A program made the translations under genes and the position numbers. From assembly GCA_000969725.1 (NCBI GenBank), contig JXSR01S046474.1: a stretch of 23,033 nt of DNA. One strand, written 5' to 3'. The notes below the pieces were generated by a model. That model made no database searches, was not told the origin of the DNA, and worked only from the letters and a program-made list of their open reading frames with translations. This DNA comes from Ophiothrix spiculata. Lineage: Eukaryota; Echinodermata; Ophiuroidea; Amphilepidida; Ophiotrichidae. Positions 11,201 through 20,200 of this stretch are shown here, one piece after another (position 1 is the first letter of the stretch; each line of letters starts with the position of its first letter).

Positions 11201-14200
11201 TGCTAACCGGATGTCGTCTGAGCTTGTCACGTTATCAGCAGACCAGAAAATAGCATCGTACCATCTAGATGCAGCCGTCACTCCGTTGCCATTGTTTCTG
11301 ACTGTGAATATTACTTCAATGTCCTCTCCTGTCATGTAGGAAAACAATATTTTCAAGTTCAAATAATATAAAAGCACATTTTAAAACGGTAACTACTCGG
11401 CAAATAAAGAAATTAATAGCTCTCTTTAGCTGTTGAATAACATACAGCTTATGATGTATTTACAATTTACGTTACCACTGACTTTCTCAACCCTTGGAAA
11501 TAATAATTTCATATTTCAAACAATTAAACTGAGATATGCTCTGACTCACAAATAGAAAAGACTTAGAGTAAATCAATACAGTCGGTATAGTACAATGATT
11601 GTATTAATGACAATTGTATGGCAGTATGTTTGCTTCTTAAACAAGTCTGAATCATCATTACAGTTAATGATATATCAAGATCATGTTCTAGTTTACTACT
11701 CCCTTTAGAAAAAGTACGTGTTAAATAAATACTAAGCTACATACTTTAAGGGGTCGCTTCAAAACTCAACTGGCGGTTGTCTGTCGGTTCTGGGCGAATG
11801 ACTTTTGTTTATTCCGGTTGAACCGCCAAGAACCGGCAGACAACTGCCTGTTGAGTTTTGAAGCGGCTCCTAAATGATATTTACTGTATAAACCTACTAG
11901 GAACCGCTTCAAACCTCAACCCCAATAAACAATAACCAACCGCTCAGAACTGACAGACAACCGCTGGTTTAGTTTTGAAGCGGCTACTTACCTGAGTAAC
12001 TGGTCTCCGGCACAGCAACGTCAGTAACGACAAGGTCCGGTGGAGGTGTTAATCGTATATCTACTGGTGTCTCACTTCGTTTTAGATTATTTGACCGATC
12101 ATAATCATCAATGAAGTAATACTGATCGGTCAAGATAAAGATGTAATAAAGGCCAATGGTGTTCTGTTGAAGTCTGATGGTTGCACTAGATGTATATCCG
12201 TCATTGGGATCTAAAAATAGTGATCGGCGTTGAGATATTACTCGTCTTGCATTATTGTCGAAATCTGGCCTTAGAGAAATGTAGATAGCATCGTACCAAG
12301 AGGACACCGTACTACCTCGCGATCCAATATTTTCAACAGTCCAGGACACTGTTAGGTCTTGTCCTGAAAATCCTTCTGTTGGAACCGTTATTACAGTTGC
12401 AGCAAAATCTGCGAAAGTTCTGGTTTCAAATCCCCATATAGGACTTGGCACAACAGTGACATTAAGCAGGCTATTTGTCTCTGTGTCCAGTACGTATTCG
12501 ACTTGCCATAGATATCTAGTGTTTGGGGTGTATGGAGTAGATGGTCGATATGTTAATGACGTTGTCGTCAGGACTGGTAATTTTGGACGAGATGGATCGC
12601 TTTGTAACCAAACGTGAAGTCTGTATTCAACAGATCCTGGATATTGTGGCCATTTCAGCATCTCATTAAGATTAATATTAACTTGGCCGTCTTGTGGATG
12701 ATCGGGGGTCTGAAGCTCGAGTATCTTTATGGTTTGTTGAAAACCAACTGAATTCTCACAGTCGTCAATAACTGACCAATATCTGGTAAATGTATTACCG
12801 CAAAGCTTTTGTTCCACAGAATCTTCATACGATACGTTCATACTTCTATTGCATGGATGAGAAAGGTCCCCGTCTACAACAAGCTCCTGGGTGCTTCTTG
12901 GATCTTCGATGGGATCGCCACAGGGAATTAAGATACTTGTAGGGATCTGTAGCACAGGTGGTTGTGGATTTGAAAAGATAAGCGACTGGGTGACGGATGC
13001 TGTATTGCCTGCAGCATCCATTGCAGTCCATACTCTCTCAAGAACGCAGCCGTCACTTGGCTTATCTGTGTACGTTAGTGACGGGTTTGAATCGTAGCTG
13101 TCGGTAACAAGTGGAGAACCCGTCGTACTGGGTGTGAAATCCTGACCACATTGAAGGTTAACAGCTTCTACAGACAGAATCTCGGGAGGTATTGTATCTA
13201 TTGAAAACATGAAAAGACAAGGAATAGAGGGTTTATTTCGGCATCAAATAATTCTAACAACAACTTTAGTCCGAAAGTACGGAGATACCTATTCATCATA
13301 CTGAATTAGCAGCGTAGAGTGCTTCAGAATGTGAGCTATTTTCCCCTTTCAACACTTTAGTGCATAAGTGCCCTACTTAGACCCAGGATTTTGATCGCAA
13401 AATAATCCAATAAAGCTCTGTTCTAAAGACTCAGTTACGAGACCCACAGCATATCCCTTCAATATTCTTCAATATTGTGAACTGGTGGTTTTGCATTGAC
13501 GTAATATAATGATTGATTAGGGTTGATTAAGGCCAAATCACGGCGTATTAATATTTTTGTACATGAGTTGTTCGATTTGTTTTGAATAATTTTTGACCTA
13601 TTTTGTTGCTACTACATAGACAAACGTTGAATATAAGTTCATTTGAATATTCAGCAAGATGGTTATGACTTATTTACTTCCCCTTTATGGTTTATGTGTG
13701 TAATTGGCTGCTTGCTTGTGGCATACTTCAAGGTTTATAAGGTATAGGAGTGAACTGTCATGTATAGCATTTGACTACCGGGGCGTACTACTCGTAAGGA
13801 ACGCAGATGTCACAATTTTTTATCTTTGTAATTTGGCGTCTTCAAATAAGATCGTGTGTAGGACTTTGCTTTAAAATTTTGAAAAAATGTACATGTATCT
13901 GAAAGCATATATCTAGCATCACAACTGTATAGTTAATACGAAATTGTTTAATTTGTCAATGCTTACCAATGTACCACTTGTGAACTACCGGATCACCTAT
14001 ATTTCCGACTTTGTCAGTTGCTCGAACTTGAAACTCATAGAACGTGCTCTCATCCAAGCTGCTTCGTGAAAATGACCTAAAATTGCATTGCGTGTAAAGT
14101 GCTGCAGCACCCTCTTTTACCAATGAACAGTCGAAAGTGCAAAATGCTTCATTACATGTAAACCGGAAAGTTGCTGAACGTGCATTGGTAGGAGACGATG

Positions 14201-17200
14201 GGTGGCTGGAAATCGTTACGATTGGTGCAGTTAAATCTGAAATGTTAAATGTTAGTTTTCAGTTTCCATTTGTATAGGTTATGGATGATTGGAAAATAAA
14301 TGAAACTCACTGAGAGACAGATCGACTCATTTGAGACTTAGAGTTTGAATCACTTATCATTTTCTGTGTATGTACAGCAGCTTCATAACCTAGTTCTTCT
14401 TCTCCTCCTTCTTCTTCTTTTTTCTCCTTCTTCTTCTACGTTTTATTGCTCTCATTGTGCTCCTTCTTCTTCTTCTTCGCTTTATTGTCCTCATTGTGCT
14501 TTACATATCGGTTGAATTTTTCAGAAATTTCGTGGTAAAATTTCCCCTTGGTTTACTTATCGATCACAAAAATGTGCTTTTAAAGTTCAATTTACATTGA
14601 AAAGTGTATCAAAAGGTATATCAAGTACAAATGGGTAGCATTTTTTCGCGTTCTCAGGTTTACATAGTCGACGTCCACGGTACCCAACCGAAATCTGAGT
14701 ACCCCGGGCCCCTTACAAGAAGACTTACCAACTCGCCACGAGTGTATCTTTGGTGAAGCGACATTGCCTGCTTCATCAGTGCCAGATATATAAATTGCAT
14801 ATGATCCTTCCGTAAGATTTGTCCCTGTCCAAGATAAATGACAGTCCACTACTTGATTACTTTGGTCTGGTGCCAGGATTGTACAAGAGGAATTGCTGGG
14901 TTCGTTGTACTTCCATGTGATGGTGATTTCATCATTAGATACTGATGGTCGGTTGACAAATTGCAGAACTGGTGGTGTTGTGTCCTCTGGAGTGTTTTAA
15001 GGTGAGGAGGCAACAGAAAGGTACACAATTTGTAATCTTAAAAACTGAATTCTTCATTATATTCAAACGATTGTACTAATAGTTTGAGCAAGTATCTGCA
15101 TATATACTTCATTAATTGTGTCATCCACTAAATTCTACTTACTGATTTTGAAAAACCAAAATGATGTATCCCAAACAGCTGGTGACTCAGGACCGCAAAA
15201 TTCCAGTCCTTTTGCAATGCCCGACTCTAAAAGGATGTAATAAGTTTGTTTTTCTTGTAGATCTAAACCCTCTGATGAAAACTCCACCGATCTATCCAGA
15301 CTGGACAGGTATAGGACATCTGACCTTGATGCAACGTCGATGGAGTATACATTGACACCTCCGCTGGTGTAGAAGCGAATAAAAGTTGGTTTTGTGGGTC
15401 GCACGAACTATAGTTTGCGAAAAAGAGAAAAGTTGGTGTTCTTTTAGAATAATTATGTTTAAATACATTCTTATTGGGGCACTTAAGGCCGATGTAATTA
15501 GGAGTCTATCCCATTATCAGGAGTCAGACCTAATTGAAACTATATCCCACCAAACTTTCCTGTGTTATACACCAACAGATGATTGGTTTAAGATAAGTAT
15601 ATATAACATGACTGAACCGAAAGTTTGCTAACATTGGAGATTTGATGTATAAAACATAACATTGAAATGCGTCCAGTAATTTGGTTCATCAAAGGTTGCT
15701 TACACGATACGAAAACACCATTGGACTATGTTGCGGGACACGATCATGACGAGTGGTACGCTAAAGATGTCCAAGTCACACATGGTTGTCTGTCGAGGAT
15801 TATACACTAGTAGTACTACTAGTCAAATCGCATTTAGGACATACCGTATTTCGAGATGCCATAGTCTTATTTGCTGAATGATTTTTTACAGGGAAGACTA
15901 TAAATATATAATTGTAAAGAGAACATACTAAGACGGGTTGGTCCGTCTATCAAAATAAATAAGAAATAAATTACAACCTCGGAATCAAATGTCATTCTCC
16001 ATGTGGTATGACTTGACACAATTTCAGATCCTGTAGGTGGGTCAATCGAATCAGGAACAATCTCAGGAGCAGCAACTATATAAGAAGAAAAAAGAAGATA
16101 TGTTACGGAACAGGAGTAGTTTGATTATGTGGCAACATACGTAATAAATTTGACAATTGCGATCAAAACATTTGCGCACGTTTCACCTTATAGACTAAGT
16201 AAGGAACATAATCAATAATTTAGACCCAAGCAACTCGCCCGAGCCGAACTTTTTGACCCGAGCCAAGTTAATACCTGGGTCGAGCAACCATTATAAATTG
16301 GATTTTTTGGTACGCATTGATATCATTGACCATTGTATTACTTCACAGATGAGCGAAATGCAAAGATATGATGATCAATTACTTGGCTTCATGGCTCGGG
16401 CGGCCCAAGCGATCGCTCGTCGCTATATTGATTACTAGTATGTCCCTAATAATCTATCAGATAGTTTCTATATTAATGCTGGAACCGAGAAAATAGATTT
16501 AGAATGCCTATAACAGCTATAGAATAATATCCAACGCATTTATACCAGCCAGCCTTAATATGCCGAATTCATAAAAGTAGCAATTGCTTAGTAAGAAAAA
16601 GACATTAAGAAAAAGCAATACCTAGACTAGAAAAAGATTAGGGTTAGCAATTGCTTAAAAACATATTCAGGACCTTTAACTTGGACTGATACCTTTTTCT
16701 TGTCCGGGATCAACCCAGACAAGCAAAAGCTACCATACAAACAATAGCCAGGCTAGCTTTTGCTAACATGAAGTTAGAAATTGCTTTGTCTACCGCGTGA
16801 TAGCACTCCACATTTTCGGTATCAATTTGTCACAGCACAGTTTCGGATAAATAGTATGATTTATATCATCTATAGTAACACAGCACTAGCATACTTCAGT
16901 GTTGTTTTTTTCTTACGCAGCACAAATATAGCAGAAACCATGAATGTATACCAGTGATAAGCTCCTCATGAAGGATCTTAGTAAAATGTAAGTAATTGCT
17001 ACATGTTGTAAGCAAAAGGTCAACTTTTTGAATACAAATGTAAGTAATTACTAACCATGACGACCAAAAGTATTACTTGGAAGGGATTAGAAGTAGCTTT
17101 TGCTGTCTTGAGAGAGTTTTTCTTGCAAGTCAATGCTAGCTTTTAAGAATAGAAATTCAAGAAAATGCTACAGAAATAGCATTTGCTACTTACGAATTCG

Positions 17201-20200
17201 GCCTAATGGCTTAGATAGTAGAACATTCGCCTAACAAACAGATGCTCTTAAGGCTGGGGTAGACCTTCAAATGGCATAAACCGTTTTTGTGCTCTAACTT
17301 TCAAACTAATTGCATAAACTATGTAAAAGTATACATTTTTAGAAGCGGATTTTTACCCTGAACATGATGATGATATCAGTTTTTGACCAAAAATGTCAAT
17401 TTTGGCAAAAAATGCCAAAAACCGTATTTTATGCCCCAAAATTTCTGGAAAGCGTAACTAAAATTTGCATTAATGAATTTTTGAACTTTTTAGCTTTTTG
17501 GAATTTAGAAACAAATGTCTAGGAACGGTTTTCTCAAATTTTTGATTTTTATCTTAGTTTTTAAAAAAATGCAAAAAATAGGTCAATCCATTTATGCCAT
17601 TTGAAGGTCTCCCCCAGCCTTAATAAGGCTTTATTTACAAGTCTTGGCCCTCGCAACGGAAAGGTTACACATTTAAACTCATAGCACACGATCTGAAAGC
17701 AAAATGTTACACAAAAGAAATCAGAGATCTGACTTATGTAACTGAAAAAGAAATACTTTACCGCCTGCAACATAGGTTACGCATTGCTGATCACTTGAGA
17801 GTCTGAAATCAAGGCCTTTATCAACACTGAGATGAGACTGACGCTGCTAACATGACTAATTCTAATTCCTATTGTTTTATATGCCATGATGTTTGGCCAA
17901 AAATTTCACATTCTGGGAGTACCAATGCATTTTAAAAAAACCTTTAATATCCTAAAATTAAATTAAATTTTCTATCAATTTAGATGCATTCCATTATGGG
18001 TTAAACTGCTCATTTTTTTCTAGACTATCGCAATTTGCGATCCTAAAGTCACGGGCAAATCACCAAATATCTGCCAAATATCTACACATGTTTGGGAAAA
18101 ATAAAGTGTTTCTCATCAATATTTATGAAAATAAAGTAGAAATCTAGACCACAAATAAGGCACTTAAGCTGCATTTTAACAGTTTTTGAGTTTTTTTCAA
18201 CCAATGGCGTCATAATTGCGTCGTCTGTTATCAGTGGGTACCTATTATAGTGGTGTGGACTCTGCTTGTTGTTTCTTAGTGACGACTTCGGTGTTGCCAG
18301 TCGAACTTTTGTTGGAATGTTGGATTAAAGAGGTTATAGAAATTCGCAGGAAAGGGGGCACCACCATGAATAGAGACGATGGACAATATTTACTATCACG
18401 TTTTTGATGAGATGCTGCTTCAAGACAATAGTTCGACTGGCAGCACCAAAGTCGTTACTAAGAAACAACAAGCAGCGTCAGTCTCATCTCAGTGCAGCTG
18501 ATTGCCGAACCGTTCATGTAAGTAGATATTTATTCTGGATTAGTACCAATGAATTCTTTCATTTATTATACTACCAATCCTGTTGAATCTTTTCAAGGAT
18601 ATCAATGATACCTTAAGACCTTGATTTTGTACAATATGGCCAAGGACGAAAATTATTAGACAAAATGGGAAAAGATTGCACAATTAAAATTACACTAAAC
18701 GAGTAAACGAGTATATTGTTTTGTTGAATTTTGAATGCGGTTTTTGTCACGGGCATCTTTGTTGATAACTAAAAAATACAACTGCTATGATATTCAAGTT
18801 CATTGAGCCTCCCATCAACTGGAATTTTTCCTAGCAAGTTTAACTCAAGTTAAAGTTACTCCTCTTCACAACTTTAGATATTGTACTCTGTAAATCTTGA
18901 AGTAAGCAACGAGCAGCCGATTAACGCACATAAACCAATATAACCATACCAGGAAGTAAATTAGTCCATATTGCTAGAATCATAACGAAATTCTAAATCT
19001 TGCTAAATATTCTAATGAACTTATGTCCAACGTTTGTCCATGTGGTATCAACAAAACGAGCCCAAAATAATTCTAAAATCATGAACGATTCATTGACTAA
19101 CAACCAGTTGAAAATGTTTTAGAATACAAGGGATATGCTACAGATCTCGTAACAGAGTCTGATTGCTTGTTGCACAATTCAAGGTTTATAGAGTATAGAA
19201 AGGGTTGTATGTACACAAACATGTACTTTATAATTATTGTAAAATTTGCATTAATGAATTTTTGAACTTTTTAGTTTTTTGGAATTTAGAAACAAATGTC
19301 TAGGAACGGTTTTCTCAAATTTTTGATTTTTATCAAAATAATGTTAGCTCTGGAAAATTAACAGGTGTAGCTTCTAAAAATTTGAAAAGCTTTATCGTTT
19401 ATGACACGCAAGCTGTGCATCTTTTAAAAATGTATTATATGTTGTAATATGTGTTTATTTTCATGTTTTTTAACCTCAAATATTATGAATATTTATATAA
19501 TTTTTGTGCGTATGAAGGTGGTGATGTTTAATGTTAAATTTATACGAGGGGGTATCAAAATGTTTGGACCCCAAAAAGCCTTATTAAAGTTCAAGGTTAC
19601 GTTTATGATTAGATTAAAGAATGTTTCTCTGCTTATGATTATGAAGGAAGGTGCGTTGAGAACTCGCCTCAGGGTGAGCTCTGAGTTATGCATTTACAGC
19701 AAAAATGTTTGCTGCAGATCTCCCGGTTTGAAATCTCCTTGTTATTTTCTTTATTTCGGTCCAAGTACCAAAGATGTGGAACTTTTTTTAAATTATGTAA
19801 ATAGTCTGTGTAGATGGTACACTTGCATTACAAGTGATTCCTCCAATGATCTCTCTGAACTGCCCCTGGGGAACTGCCGCGTAGCTACCAGTTCTAAAAT
19901 AATATTCGGCAATAGGGTCATTCCAATCTCAAATGTCACAAACGTTACCAAAATGTTACACGATCCTGCCCCTGAATTTGAATGAGCTTAAATTATCTTC
20001 AAGGGCTGCTGCATACCTGGAAGATATTCAAAGCTCATTCGAATTGAAAGTCAAGAACATGTAACATTTTGGTAACGTTTGTGACATTTGAGATTGGAAT
20101 GACCCAGTAAATGTTCTCTCGCGACTTGCATGCTTGTGAACTGCCTCATCCTCCCGTCTTACAACGCGCCTAATAAATTCTTTACATTGTCATGCAAATA

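Larger units (their letters stand above)
11329..11991. other. Intron, 663 bp, with two adjacent MITEs
   Basis: The donor-proximal half carries two H elements (11750-11870 and 11900-11987), the second directly abutting the splice donor. The rest is AT-rich with no recognised feature. Confidence 0.75.

Noticed and set aside
16215-16410. Possible transposon ends around cgcccgagcc (about 16235) and ggctcgggcg (about 16392)
   Set aside because: Only about 10 bp pair, and no target duplication is evident.
17561-17773. Candidate for the missing exon (minus-strand frame)
   Set aside because: The frame crosses the end of MITE B and contains no cassette motif or suitable splice phase.
19449-19985. 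A 178-codon plus-strand open frame
   Set aside because: It crosses the left boundary of the mariner-like element and half of a hairpin and shows no transposase or other domain pattern.
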